Shown here: piece after piece, positions 21,858-34,112 of the stretch | Layout of the letters: the number at the start of each line of letters is the position of its first letter | Position numbering within the stretch: the stretch's first letter is position 1 | Assembly: GCA_905331475.1 (NCBI GenBank) | Contig: CAJNYU010003754.1 | Span: 50,044-114,043, forward strand | DNA: 64,000 bases | Origin: Rotaria socialis | Lineage: Eukaryota; Rotifera; Eurotatoria; Philodinida; Philodinidae | Reading direction: 5' to 3' | Position numbers and translations under genes: made by a program | The notes under the pieces: generated by a model | The model's input: the letters and a program-made list of their open reading frames with translations, nothing else | What the model was told of the DNA's origin: nothing | Database searches by the model: none

Positions 21858-24800
21858 TCAGAGTCCCACTGCTTCGAGACTTGTCTTCCAGAGCCGTTCA
21901 GCTACTATTTGGTCGATGGCTAAGGACGATGGCTGTGCAACATTACAGTTTCTAAACGAAGGCAGACAAAAGCCATTTCCATTCTTAGATTCGAAAATGT
22001 GACTTACTGAAAATAGAAATGATTTGACTGTTCGAGTGTTGGTTCAACAGCACAATAGACAATTGTGTGTGCACCGATTTCAGGCGTTTTGGTAAATAGA
22101 AATTTTAAATAACGCACGAATGGATACGAGAGAATGAATGCTAACCAAATAATAGCTTTTACCGATCGACCGTCGATTGAAGTTGGCATCCAACTTGGAG
22201 TCAATGCAAAAACATCGATACGTTCAGCTCAAATAAAAATACTTCTGAAATCAATAACAAGTATCATGTTAATATATTACCATATAGATCCTGTTTTAGC
22301 TTGAGTGCTGATAGAATTTGAAATAGTTTCGACGTTGGATAGGCACCATGCCAATGAGGATTTCGAAATTGTGTAAAAACATCGGACCAATCAATGGATT
22401 CTATGCCTGAATTCAATTACCAAAAAGAAAAAAAAAGACTTCCTATTTCTTATTTATCAATCTATAACCGGCATGCAGTTCAGATGAAACATGAAGGATC
22501 CGACTTGGTCGACATTTTTTCATTTTATTCAATAGAAGATTTGTAAGAAGAAAATGGCCAAGATAGTTGGCTTGAATCACCGCATTGAAACCATCCTTAG
22601 TTATAATGGGCGATGACCAACTCAGACGAGCATTACAAATCAAGATGTCCAGTCTTTCTTCTTGTTCATTGTATAATCTGGCAAAATTTCGTACCGACTC
22701 CAATGAACATAGATCACATTCCATCAATCGAATACTATCTTCATTAGCGTCGGTTTCGCTGAGAAGTCTACTCGTTGCATTACGTCCTTTGTTCAAATTT
22801 CGACAAGCAATAATAACTCGAGCACCTAGACAATTAGTTTATTCAGATTAGAGAGCTTTGTAATAGCTTAATTATAGGTATGTCAACTTATGTTTTCTAA
22901 CCATTTTGTTTACTAGTAAATTCGATTAACACTAGAGTCCTGCAGGACGGGACAATTCGAAAAATTCCAGTGTCCCGAATTTTTAAAATTACATAAAAAC
23001 GTGTGAAGTACTTTAACCTTTTTATTTATAATAAACATCTTAATGTTTAAATGGAAAGCAGAAAAAAAGAGATATTAGAAGATGTACTGAAAACTGTTCA
23101 TCAGCATTATCTTTTTCAGCTGTTTCTTCATATAATTATTGGCTTCCTGTCGTTAATTTTATTTTTTTTCTGATGTTACAGAAGGCGTTGAGTCAGTTGA
23201 GTTTTCTTTCTTTGCACACTTCAACAACTAAAGCACAAGTTTCATTTAAAACTCGCATATTTCTCTTAATAAATAACAAATTATTAATTTTATCTGTACA
23301 TAAAGGTGTATGTGCTTGTCCGAGTGTATGAAAATTAATCGATACGAAAATTGATCGACGTTAATTGTTTCATACGAAGATTAGTCGAATTTCATTTTAA
23401 AAAAAAACTTTCTAAGTAGAACTTGTAGTTGATAGTAATGAGCTAAATAATGACAAGAAAAGAATTTTCACACAATGATAGACTAATTGTTGATATAAAA
23501 GAGAGCACATGTGTGCCAGATATACCGAAGTTATTATAGACATGCACTACCTCAAATAAGCTAATACATTTTAAATAGCATCCATCGCAAAAAGCTCGGT
23601 TTGACTGATCTAATAATGATTAGATTAAAATATTCTTCGTCGGTTATATAAAAAGGTAATATACTATGGAAACAGGGGCGTGCTATTTTTCTCAAGTGTC
23701 TTCTTTACTCTGAGCAGAGTTCAAAGTACCAGTTCATATTTTTGATAAAAAAAAAATTATTTTTATCTATAAATTTCTCGACCAATTTTTTTTGACAAAT
23801 TTTCACTGTTCTTTTTTTCCTATTGATCAGGTAGAAAAGATCTTTTGTTTTCTTTGATGGAACTACGCAATATTTAAACATTTTTTTGTCAACGCGACAC
23901 GGCAAAGCTTGTCCCGCAGGTCCCTAATTAACACTAATATAAAGAACGCGTGCATCTGATGGCAGAGTTCCCATAGAAACTATTTAGTAAATCTTTCTCT
24001 AGAAGTCTATATTGACTAAAAAATTAGATCAGTACGATCTTTCTGTCAGCATACGTCAGTTAGAGATTATTTTACAAAATTCTGGAATACAATCTTCTAA
24101 TACATATAACTCGTCGCCAACATCAATTTAAGTCACACTAAGTTAAATCTATTCTGAATTTAGATTATTGGTACTCGACAATAAATGAAACCGTAAACTA
24201 AAATTATTTATTCTATGTTTGTATGATACTCCAAGTCGAATTCGATCAAACGTATACAGCATCTAGAAATACGAATTCAGGTAAAGTTTGCGAAAAATTA
24301 GATCGGAAAATTTCAAAAACGTTTTTTTTTAGGTTTAGAATCTTGGAGTTAGAAGATCATTTTTCTCAAAGTTCTTCCTAAAATTGTTTGAATAAAAATA
24401 TTGCATGGCCCATCCAGTTATGAATACATACAAAAATTCAATTGAAAAACATTCTACTTGTAGACAGCTTAAGATATTTTAACTTAATAGAGAAATGAAT
24501 CGAACCTCGTTGAAGAAGATCTTTTGCAGTTTCATAGCCAATGCCAATAGTTCCTCCTGTAATTAAAACAGTTTTGTTATGCATCGATTGTTTACTCGGA
24601 TAAAATCGATGATTGATCCACAGTTTATTGAATAACCAAGCAGCAACCACTAGGCACAAAAGTAAAGCAATTCAAATAATTCAAGAATATCATTATTTTA
24701 GAGTATTACCAGTACTGCCCACAATGAAAATACTCGTTTGGTATTCCCTGAAAAGTCGATGCAACAAAAACGAGGCATCAGCATTTGTTGCGGCGGGCAT
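21858..24800 (-). CDS. Short-chain dehydrogenase, WWOX/retinol-dehydrogenase-like
   Basis: NAD(P)-dependent oxidoreductase of the classical SDR fold. Six exons: 24710-24800, 24506-24649, 22469-22825, 22281-22406, 22008-22227 and 21858-21951; 343 residues, every junction in phase. An N-terminal hydrophobic anchor (TSIFIVGSTVVAAWLF) suggests binding to the ER or a lipid droplet. Cofactor motif TGGTIGIG is at 61-68. The structural NNAG motif is replaced by CNAR (142-145), close to the CNAA of WWOX. Asn165 lies in NYLGHF, Ser192/193 in VSSELH, and the active-site YPTSK is at 220-224. The C-terminus (GAHTIVYCA, then HFYFQNCN) parallels the WWOX SDR domain, but no WW domains are present. Two junctions are less certain: the weak donor GTTCGA of exon 2 and the acceptor before exon 5. 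Substrate is unknown. Intron 2 (1.68 kb) carries a transposable element. Confidence 0.85.
22933..23926. mobile_element. hAT-like TIR element inside SDR intron 2
   Basis: The ends are TAGAGTCCTGCAGG and, reading inwards from the right, TAGGGACCTGCGGG: inverted repeats with a few mismatches. Identical octamers ATTAACAC flank them at 22925-22932 and 23927-23934. Length 994 bases. The interior has no intact transposase; a 66-codon lysine-rich frame at 23705-23905 (minus) is unrecognised. The 8-bp duplication fits hAT. The shared flank extends to nine bases and contains TTAA, so a piggyBac-like origin was considered, but the TIRs do not abut TTAA. Confidence 0.7.
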
Positions 24801-26239
24801 TTTTTGTGCAACATTAAATTTTCTTGAGGAGTTGCCAAGCTGATTGACTTAAGAAACCACGCTTTCGTCCATTATTTACCTGCCGACGTAGAAGATCTGA
24901 TTAATAGATGTCATGTACGATTCTATGTGTTACTTTTGTTAAACGAGAGCGACATCAGAATTAATCATTGTCTGTCTCAAAGCAGAATTTTATTAATGAA
25001 CTATTGTAAAACTCCTTACGAAGATAGAACACTAGTGACTAAAGTAGTTCGATATGAATAACTGAAGCCAAGTTCATTTGTTGCATATCTCTTGAATTCC
25101 GATGTATACAGTCATTGTATATTTTGGTGAGTGCGATTCGTACTAGACAGAATCTTGTGTTGCTTGATTTTCGACTAATTCATTAAGACTAGTGATGATG
25201 TGCTATGACTAAGTGCATCAGCATGTGCGCTTAAAGGCATTTCATCATACATGGCAAGTCGTCACATTGAGTACTCTGATTAAAGCAAAAGTTCGTTCTA
25301 GTCTGTTTTGTCTACAAATTATGAATTAGGGAGCCTTTGATTGTACTTATTTACATTTAGAATTTCTAATAATCTTGACGTTTCATTAGTAGTTTAATAT
25401 GAAAACAAAATTCTGTGTAGTGTGCAAGACGGAAATATACACATTTTCGTGCACCTTCATAACCTAGTTTCTTCGAACGCGGGTTTGTGAATAATTTCCG
25501 GCGAATTGTCGTAGTTATTTAGGATATCATATAGTGAACTGGAGCATTAATATCACTTTTAGGGATTTATCTGCACTTCCCATTTGTCGACTGAATTTTA
25601 GATGTTGTCGTGGGCAAATATTAAAGACTTGCTTTCGATAACTCACTTTAGATCATAATACAAACCTTATTCATCATTGTTTCTACTGTGACTCTAAATC
25701 TCTTTTATGATGCATAGTTTCATTTGTACATTTACAATATTTTATAGCATATAACACACTGGTACAATTTAGAGTAAGATAATTTATTACAATACCTCGA
25801 TGACAAACTGTATAAAAACACCTATATAGAAATGATGAGCTGATAAGTCATTTATTCTGACCGAGTCTTACATTTACCCTTGTCACAATATATGACTTCC
25901 TCAGTATTTGCTCCATGTTTCTAGGAAATTATTCATAAATCGATATATTAGAGATGCAAGTAAGCAAAGCAATTAAGATAGTAATACTATATACAAATAA
26001 TATAACCATCTTTAGAGAAAAAAAATGCATTTGTTCTTTATTGCATCCTTTTTTCTAATAAAAACCTCAGGAATGTTTCCTTCGATGAGATCAGGTAGCT
26101 ATGGTTTATAAATAAGTTCAGTAGTATTTTCTGCTGTTACAATAATCAATGTTCTACATAATTTAATTGGATGAGTTTCTAGCTACTCCAATAGCAGGTT
26201 TATTTAAATTGAAAAAAAGTAACAAGAACAAGAATATAA
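24801..26239. other. Intergenic between the SDR and GST genes, no feature seen
   Basis: About 1.4 kb of AT-rich sequence. No exon chain, RNA gene or repeat ends identified. Confidence 0.45.
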
Positions 26240-27059
26240 TTATTTTTTTGTTGCAGCAAGTGTTGCCATATATTCAATTTCCTTTGGTGATCCAGTAAAA
26301 CGTTTAAATAATGATCCTTTATTAAAATAATTAGCTAATGCTGGTCGCTCTTTCATGATTCGTTCGAGTTTCATTAATGCTTGAACGTCTTCTTCGTTCG
26401 GGATTAATTCTTGATGATAATCACGAGCTATTGTAAAAGCTTCAAGAACAAAATAGTCAGCAATTGTTGGCTCTGGTTGATCATAATAGAATGATGTTGA
26501 ACTTTTTTTAAGTAAATTATTCAAAGCTTTTAAATCATTCGATATCTTCACAACGAAACGACTCGATGGATTATTGTCCTCGCCAAATTGAGTACAGGTC
26601 CATATGCAAATTAAAACACTCGATATAACATCAGTATATGCACATGAAACAACACCATCAATGTAACCATGTAAAAGATCTTCATCCTTAATGGACGACG
26701 TTACCTTACCATATAAATCAAATTTTCGTGCTAATAATTGACCTATGAAAATAGAAAATATATATGTAATTTATTGTTTACGAATTGAATCAACCTATTG
26801 TTAATGTTTGACCAAATGTGTCAGTTTCATTCCAATGAAATACAGGCAGATTATGAAAGGGTCCAGAAATTGATTCGTCGCTTTTGTGTTTAGGCCATAA
26901 TTCAGCTGCATTTTCAAGTAATTCGAAATCTTCTTTATAATCAACATTTTTATGTGTATATGCAATATCTTCAAGCATATAACGAACAGATTGGACACGA
27001 CCACGACAATTCCAATAGTGAAGTCGAAGTTTAATATCGCTTGAAGCTTTTGTTGACAT
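26240..27059 (-). CDS. Glutathione S-transferase-like protein
   Basis: Two exons, 26795-27059 and 26240-26742, joined in phase (ATAG|GTTGAT ... TTTCATAG); 255 residues from ATG 27059. The N-terminal thioredoxin-like half starts KLRLHYWNCRGRVQSVRYML, the usual GST opening with a Tyr near the position of the catalytic tyrosine. It continues through LPVFHWNETDTFGQTLTIGQ, which matches the GST block where cis-Pro and the Gln/Ser glutathione contacts sit. The C-terminal half is helical, with EPTIADYFVLEAFTIARD like the conserved N-capping/hydrophobic-staple region. The lengthened linker (LWPKHKSDESISGPFH) and total length exceed the typical 200-220. Expected role: conjugation of glutathione to electrophiles or reduction of peroxides in the cytosol. 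It is probably sigma-like, but I cannot fix the class. Confidence 0.82.
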
Positions 27060-27370
27060 GTTGTACAGTACGAAAAATAAGCTGAGTGTAAACTGGATAT
27101 GAGTTACGTATCAGCACGTTTATTTATATACTATGTGATGAAAGAAAAGAAAAGAAAAGAAAAGAGAACAACGAACATAATGGCACTTCAAAAAATCAAG
27201 ACCAATGAAGTGTATACACAAGACAGCTCGTCGGCTTATTCAAGACAATTCGAATTAATTGGGATTGGTTATAATATATTTCGTTTAGACGCTTTTTAAG
27301 TATCAACAAGTCTCAGATCAACTGAAATGTCTAAGGAAGATAGATGTCAGAATAGAAGGAGTACTTAATG
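27060..27370. other. GST upstream region with (AAAGA)n tract
   Basis: About 310 bases. It holds a short AAAGA tandem tract around 27139-27164 and ends at the target duplication of the MITE. No promoter motif recognised. Confidence 0.5.
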
Positions 27371-27605
27371 CAAGGGGGAAAAAGCTGATTTAAATCACAG
27401 TAAAACTCAACTTACAATCAATATAAATTAACTGTATTGGAGTGAGTTTGCGTGAGTTTCGGTGCCTTTGAATGATTTTCAGTAATAATTTATGATTTGG
27501 AATAGTTTTTAGTTAGTTTAGCAAATTTTTCGTTTTCTCAAACTCATTTTAAATCAGCTAAACTCAGAAAAATCATGAAACTCATAAATCGCTTTTTCCC
27601 CCTTG
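27371..27605. mobile_element. MITE, CAAGGGGGAAAAAGC family
   Basis: The inverted ends CAAGGGGGAAAAAGC are perfect over 15 bases. Both sides carry the octamer ACTTAATG (27363-27370 and 27606-27613). At 235 bases with no coding frame it is a non-autonomous element. The same end occurs at 58146-58296 and, alone, at 57812. Confidence 0.85.
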
Positions 27606-27613
27606 ACTTAATG

Positions 27614-28194
27614 TCTGCCTAGCAAAAATGCTTGCTCAGTTAAGTTTAGGTCATTACTTCATTAATTTAAAATATTCCTGGGTAAAAGTTAGCACTCAAT
27701 AATAAATTTCCAGTCACCCAAATAAAGATGATAATACTTTTATCTACAAAAAAAAAAGAAAATATATTCAAAAAAGTATAATATTACAATATGAATTAGA
27801 TATATCATATTGCATATAAGAACCACAAATATTTTCAAGAATAGATAAGTACAAAATAGATACAAGAAGAAACATTTGATAATACGAATAATTAAGATGA
27901 ATTTCATCGACTATAAAAAAAAAGAAAGTAAAATATGCAAAAACAAATTGATGAGAAAAATTGAAAACTATTTTATCTGCAATATTTTCTTAATTCGTAC
28001 TATTCGATTCATGTCGAAGAGATAAGGCGCAATGTGAAAAAAAGAAGTAATATATACGCGTGTATTTGTGTATTTATTTAAAACCGAATTGTTTTTTCAA
28101 AATAAATTTGAAAGAAAAAGAATACTTACGCTTTTCTACAAGACAATACATAACGTGAATAGTTCATGTAAACGCTTTAAGTTTGAGCTATACA
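27614..28194. other. Intergenic, no feature seen
   Basis: About 580 very AT-rich bases between two mobile elements. Confidence 0.45.
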
Positions 28195-28199
28195 TTGCG

Positions 28200-28557
28200 T
28201 GATCAGTGTGAAGATAGCACGAGGAAACAGAGATTCAACTATAAGTCTTCTCAGACGTATTGCCGGCCCATAAAAACCAGACCATTCGATGCAGAATTTA
28301 ATGCTGAATCAAATGGTGATACTTTTATTCCCCGGCAATACTTAGGAAGACATTTTACCTACGCATTTGTTTTCTTCTAAATAGGACAAGAAAAACCGGA
28401 TAGAATTTTTTCAAAGTATTGCCGGGAAATAAAAGTATCACCATCCGATCCAGAATTAAATTCTGCATCGAATGATCTGGTTTTTATGGGCCGGCAATAC
28501 TTCTGAGAAGACTTATAGTTGAATCTTTGTTTCATCGTGCTAGCTTCACACTGATCA
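28200..28557. mobile_element. Foldback element with 144-base arms
   Basis: Two 144-base inverted arms (28200-28343 and 28414-28557), about 93% identical, surround a 70-base spacer. The outermost 14 bases, TGATCAGTGTGAAG, are perfect. The pentamer TTGCG flanks both ends (28195-28199 and 28558-28562). Each arm, read inwards, is open in the same frame and gives closely similar peptides around KQRFNYKSSQ and RPIKTR.FDAEFN. It is probably a foldback or MITE-like transposon; whether the peptide frame matters is unknown. Confidence 0.82.
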
Positions 28558-28562
28558 TTGCG

Positions 28563-30290
28563 TGTGTGTAACGGACTAGTCATACTTGAATTAGAACAAA
28601 GTCCGAGACGTATCAACATATATTACATCTAAACATCTAAAACAAATAAGACGCATATCATTTTTTACAGTGAATATGACGATGCATTTTTGTTTTTCTA
28701 CATTTCATGTAGGAATGAGGTATAAATACATCAGTATGTATTATCGAAAGGTTTCAAATAATGACCAGCCGTTACTTTATGTTTGCTTAAGATTAAATAT
28801 TAAAATCTTTGTATGTTCTATATTTTTTTCTTTCGATGCTTCTCTCAAGCTAACTACCTTTAAACCTTTTAATCCTGACATTTTCTTATATACTACTCGA
28901 ACACGAAAAAAAAACAGCTGACTTTTTCTCTCGGTCGTTCAGCTCTGAATTCAAAACGATTTTTCCTTATACACATTGTATGATATTTGCCGTCTAAGAA
29001 GACGACTAAATGCAAACTATTTCGTAGAGCTTCATGATAAATAATTTTCAAACGAAAAATGAATTTTTGAAAGTCTTTGCTTTGAAATCGTTTTTCTCGC
29101 TATTTATTATTGATTCCAAGTAAATTTCTCAGAAAACGAGCATACTTCCTTTTAATATTTTCTATTTCATGTGCTTCTATTGAATATCTATAGTACTGCT
29201 GTGTTTTTCGTATACATAAGTCGGTAAAATATAATACTGTGAGCGGTATTTTATTGAAGAATTCGTGTTTTTTTATCTTTGTTTTCTGTTGGTAAGATAC
29301 GACGTGCTACAACATTTACAGGCATCAAATTAGAAAGAAAGTTTACTTCGATTATTTGAATCGAATACAGAAATCAATGAAACTGTCTTATTGTTACTAT
29401 ATGTTTATATGAAATTTTTAATAGGTAATCATATGTTATTCTGTTATTTACAGTTGTTTTTGGACTAATCAAAAAAGTCTCTCAGTTGACTGTTGAAATA
29501 TTTTTTACTGGATTTCAATATCAGTCTCTAATTTCGTCGATGCTATTTTTTTTATCAGAATGAAACATAGGAAAATGGACATAGCCATTCAAATATGTTT
29601 TTGGAAAACAATAGAATTTCATATCAAAAAGTAAATGAGATTGTTTTCAAGATGATTACCATTGGTAGTTTAAATTTCAAAATTATGAATCGAAATATTT
29701 CGACTTCATAGATTGTATCAAATTCCAGAATAGCCGTTCATCTTAAATCATAACTATTAATTGAATCTTCAAAAAACTTCCGTTAAAGCCAAATATTAAT
29801 AATATTATACGGATTTATTCAAGTAGTTGGTTGTTTATATTATCGCTTGAATCTTTTGTGTGTGAGATTTATCGATATAATTGGTTGTTCGTTTATTTCG
29901 AAATAACTTTTCTTTCTTTACATAATTAGATATGCCACATATAGAAGATAAATTTTGTGTATCATGTTTTGTACGAAAGAAAACAAACAAAACAATGAAG
30001 CAGATTTTGATATTCATGAAGAATAATAACGATTTGTTACTCCAGTGTGTGTAACATCTCTAATAATGACTCACGAGTTGTTGTTTAAGACAACAAGCAA
30101 AACATAATGAAAGATACGTCAGTACTGTTTTCAAGTGAAAGATTGATAAGAGCCCCATTTAAATGATGTAGAATGTTGATGTAAAGAACGTGTAAAATAG
30201 TTGGTTGTGTTTTTTCAAAATAATCACGTTAGCGAAGGTAACCAGTGTTGAATAATTTGTTGCTTTCTTTTTTGAAGAAGTAATTACATA
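28563..30290. other. Intergenic upstream of the HGSNAT-like gene, no feature seen
   Basis: About 1.7 kb, AT-rich. Short open frames lack domain content. Confidence 0.45.
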
Positions 30291-32546
30291 ATGATGAAAT
30301 CCTTTTATTATCTGTGGATTTACCTTCTGACAATTGAAGAGTTTCTTCAGTATGGTCAAGCAAAATTGACGAACGATCGTTCAATACGCCAATTAAGTTT
30401 CGATGAAGCTTATATAACAATAAGCAATAAAAATTACTCAGATCCAATTATATTTACTTTTAACCCGGTCGTATGCGAAAAATGTATGTTTGAACCTTTA
30501 GGTGATAGTATTCCAAATAATGAAAATCAAACTATTATAATCAATACAAAATATGGCTACGATTTTCAACTTTTGGCAGAACCTACGAATAAAACGCTAC
30601 GATGCCAGATCAAATCATATTTATTTCGCGAACATGGATCCTATTTATTTGAAGTTATAGAAACTTTAGAAAATCAAGATTCCTGCTCAATAGAGCAAAC
30701 ACAAGACTCAAGTTATTATTGGTTGCCAATTATTATTGGAATGTCAATTATGTTTGGGTTTATTCTATTGATTGAGATATGGCATCGTATTTCGCGTAGT
30801 CGAATCGTAGCTCGTTATCTTCCGAATGCTGTTCAACAAGGATTGATAAATGAAGATTTTCTTACTTCATTATCAAATAGTTCGGCAACGATTGCTAACG
30901 ATCCTAATGATGATATTATTCGTACTCTAACGGCTGCTAGGGAATTACCATTAGTTGGATCAACAAAATTATCGAATAGTTCGATTCGAATAAAAAAAAT
31001 ATTGCCGAAACGACTTCGTTCGTTGGATACTTTTCGAGGATTTTCATTGATGGTGATGATTTTTGTTAATTATGGAGGTAAGACATTCGTATGTATTTGC
31101 ATCTGTAATTTAAATTGTTTTTTTTTGTGTCAGGTGGTGGATATCGTTTTTTTAAACACTCAAGTAAGTTTTATTTGAAAGCTATGGACGATGCGTATGA
31201 TTGTATATAGTTTGGAATGGTTTAACGGTTGCTGACTTGGTTTTTCCATGGTTTACTTGGATTATGGGTGTATCGATTGTCTTCTCGCATCTTTCTCTCC
31301 GAGCAAAAAATCTACGAAAACGAGCGATATTTCTTAAAATATGTCGACGAACCATAACACTTTTTGCTTTAGGTAAAACAACAAAAAAAAAGGGAAGAAA
31401 AATAATTTTTGTATTAATCTTTTGTTGTTAAAATTGAAGGTTTAATTTTACAAGGTGGCTATTCAAGATGGGTAAACATCCGAATATTTGGTGTTCTTCA
31501 ACGCTTAGCAGCATGTTACTTTTTTGCTGCTACACTGGTTTTAATTTTTGATGATAATGAAGATGAACCATACTCATCACAATGGCCAATAGGTAAGGTT
31601 TTGTTTTTTGTTTAAATAGAATTACACGCAAATATCTATTTATAAAGGTAATGATGTTCGTCAAGCCCTGCGCATCGAATTATCAAGTACTTTATTTCAT
31701 TTTTGGCCACAATGGTTGTTCATATTATTGATCACTCTTGCTTGGACTTTAATTACATTTATTCTGAAGTTTGACGATTGTCCACGAGGTTATTTAGGGC
31801 CTGGCGGAAAACATGAATATGGAAAATATCAAAACTGTACTGGAGGTTAATCCAGAATTGTATCAGTTTTATTGATTAATTCAAACTGTTTTTAGGAGCT
31901 GCTGGATACATTGATCGATTAATTCTTCGCAATAGTCATATGGATGGTCATCCGACATGTGCAGATATCTATGATACTAAAGTACCATATGATCCTGAAG
32001 GTGGAAAAAAAGAAATTGAATTATGAATCTTTCATAGCTTTGTTTTGTTTTCTATTAGGTCTTTTAGGAATTTTAACTGGAACTCTACTTTGTTATCTTG
32101 GCGTACAGGCAGGCCATAGTTTTGCTCATTCGACACGTATTCGACGTGTGTGTGCACATTGGCTTACATTTGGCTTTGTTTGTGGATCTATTGGTTTACT
32201 CTTGTCCAAAGGTGGTAATTCAGATAGTTGGATACCAATTAATAAAAATCTTTGGTCGCTTAGTTTTGTACTTATTTTAGCTGGTTTAGCTTTTCTAATT
32301 TTAACGATATTTTACTTACTTATTGATGTTTGTAAATGGTTTACTGGTGAACCCTTTTTATGGTTAGGTATGAATTCAATTGTAATCTATGTTGGTCATG
32401 AAGTTTGTTCAAAATCTTTTCCTATACAATTTCAAGTCGAAGAAGCAACACACGCTCAACTACTTGCTATGCATCTTTATGGAGTTTTGTTTTGGACTAT
32501 AGTTGCTGGTTTGATGTATCGTAAAAAGATTTTTATTGCGATTTAA
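30291..32546 (+). CDS. HGSNAT: Heparan-alpha-glucosaminide N-acetyltransferase-like
   Basis: Lysosomal multi-pass membrane enzyme that moves acetyl from cytosolic acetyl-CoA to terminal glucosamine of heparan sulfate. Seven exons: 30291-31077, 31134-31163, 31211-31372, 31440-31592, 31648-31845, 31896-32000 and 32059-32546; 640 residues (human about 635-663), all junctions in phase. A signal peptide and a luminal N-terminal domain with paired Cys come first, then a membrane segment ([18 protein letters not shown]). The catalytic core follows: [30 protein letters not shown] with the His (271) that aligns with the active-site His of the human enzyme, [33 protein letters not shown] and [13 protein letters not shown]. 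The C-terminus YRKKIF matches the human enzyme. The donor before exon 7 (GAAG|GTGGAA) is weak but keeps the protein match. It is followed within 234 bases by the APLF-like gene on the same strand. Confidence 0.95.
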
Positions 32547-32779
32547 TTATATTTTCATGAATCGTTCGTTTTCTTGTGCGACAATTGATGATTAGATAAA
32601 TTTATCATATTTTTTTTTCTCAATGATTCTTTTATGTATTCTGATAGCGTGCTCCCTCTTTCGTAAGTTTCTATTGATGAAAAAACTGAAACCTTATGTT
32701 TTTACTTGTTGCCAAAACGAGCAAGTGACTGGACTGAATAAGTATTAAGTTTCATACAGCTCTGAAATTACACAAGAGC

Positions 32780-34112
32780 ATGTCTTGTAAAATAGAACTA
32801 ACTCCGATTTCTGAAGGCAATCGTATAACCATCAAAATAAATGAAAAACTAATTATTGGGCGAGGCTCATCGTTAGGTGTACGTGAAAAAAGGTTGATTC
32901 TTACCATCTCAATTACGTTTCTTTTTTTTTAGTGTAACGATAAAAAGATTTCTCGCCACCATGCTGAATTATTACTGAAAGACGATGAAACACTTTGGAT
33001 TAAACCGGTTCATACGAATCCGGTATTTTATCGAGCTTTGAATGGTAAAACAGTTCATTTAACAAAAGATATCGAACAAGAATTAAAAGATGGCGATCAA
33101 ATTGGTTTATTGCCAACAAGTTTTTTCTTTCGCATCAACTTTTCTAATGATGTGAATAATAATAACGATGAATTGTCTTCATCATCTGGTCAACAGTCAA
33201 CAAGTAATATCGATTTTCATTATCAAACTATTAATCTAAAATCAAACAAACATACTATCTTCAGATACTTTGCATGGAGTAAAAAGTTCAGATGTTGAAC
33301 CGAAACCTTCTATTCAAGATAGTGATTCTTCGTGTCTCAAATCCATAAAAGATCAAGTATGTTTTTATTATCTTAATGAATTGCGAAATGATGGACATAA
33401 TTCATAGGATGAGTCTGAACTACTGGATTCGAATAAAAAACCACGTAAACTACCGGCATGGATATCAGCATCAACTTCATCTTCTCCAGTGACAAAAACG
33501 ACAATTAGACCGAGTTCTACACATCAACATGATTCATCATCTGGTGATCGTCCTATTGTAAAACGCCAATGTAAGCATAGCTGTGTTACAATAATAATGC
33601 TATATATTAATAAATGCATTTTAGTGAGTTCTGAAGAAGATAAAAAAACTAGTATCGATGGTACACCAAATATATCTGGTGAGCTTTAATTCGCGATACG
33701 TTTTTCATTGTGTTCTAATTATCTTAACGTATTAATTATAGAACCAGATAAATCGTCCTCAGCAAAATCTTTTGATAGTGATAGTAAAGATGGATTCGAT
33801 TCAATCTCTCCGAAGAAAAGTAGGAGTATATATTTAGTACTACTTATTAACTGAAATTTCAATTTAGTCAAATCAAATGATAAGCGTCGCCCTGTTTGTT
33901 CTTTTGGTGCAACATGTTATCGAAAGAATCCAACACATCGTAGTGAACAATCGCATCCAGGTGATTCTGATTACGACGATGAAGAAAAAACAAATAATAA
34001 TAACGATAAAGATAATGACAATGATGATGATGACAATGATAAACCTCTATGTCAATATGGTAAATCTTGTTATCGACAAAATCCTCAACATAAACGTGAC
34101 TATCGACATTAA
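32780..34112 (+). CDS. APLF: APLF-like DNA-repair factor: FHA domain and two PBZ zinc fingers
   Basis: Scaffold for double-strand-break repair by end joining. In animals the FHA domain binds phosphorylated XRCC1/XRCC4 and the PBZ fingers bind poly(ADP-ribose). Seven exons: 32780-32878, 32933-33203, 33265-33356, 33408-33570, 33625-33678, 33742-33819 and 33868-34112; 333 residues (human 511). The FHA signature is GRG (about 30) with DKKISRHHAEL and IKPVHTNPVFY, close to human APLF. The middle is Ser-rich and includes RKLPAWIS, as in APLF. PBZ1 is CSFGATCYRKNPTHRSEQSH (263-282) followed by PGD. PBZ2 is CQYGKSCYRQNPQHKRDYRH (314-333), and its last zinc-binding His is the final residue. An Asp/Asn-rich linker separates the fingers; the acidic histone-binding tail of human APLF is absent, though the acidic linker might replace it (inference). 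Nuclear role expected. Confidence 0.93.

Noticed and set aside
22925..23934. piggyBac assignment for the intronic element because TTAA lies in the duplication
   Set aside because: The inverted repeats begin several bases away from TTAA, and the duplicated unit is an octamer, which fits hAT better.
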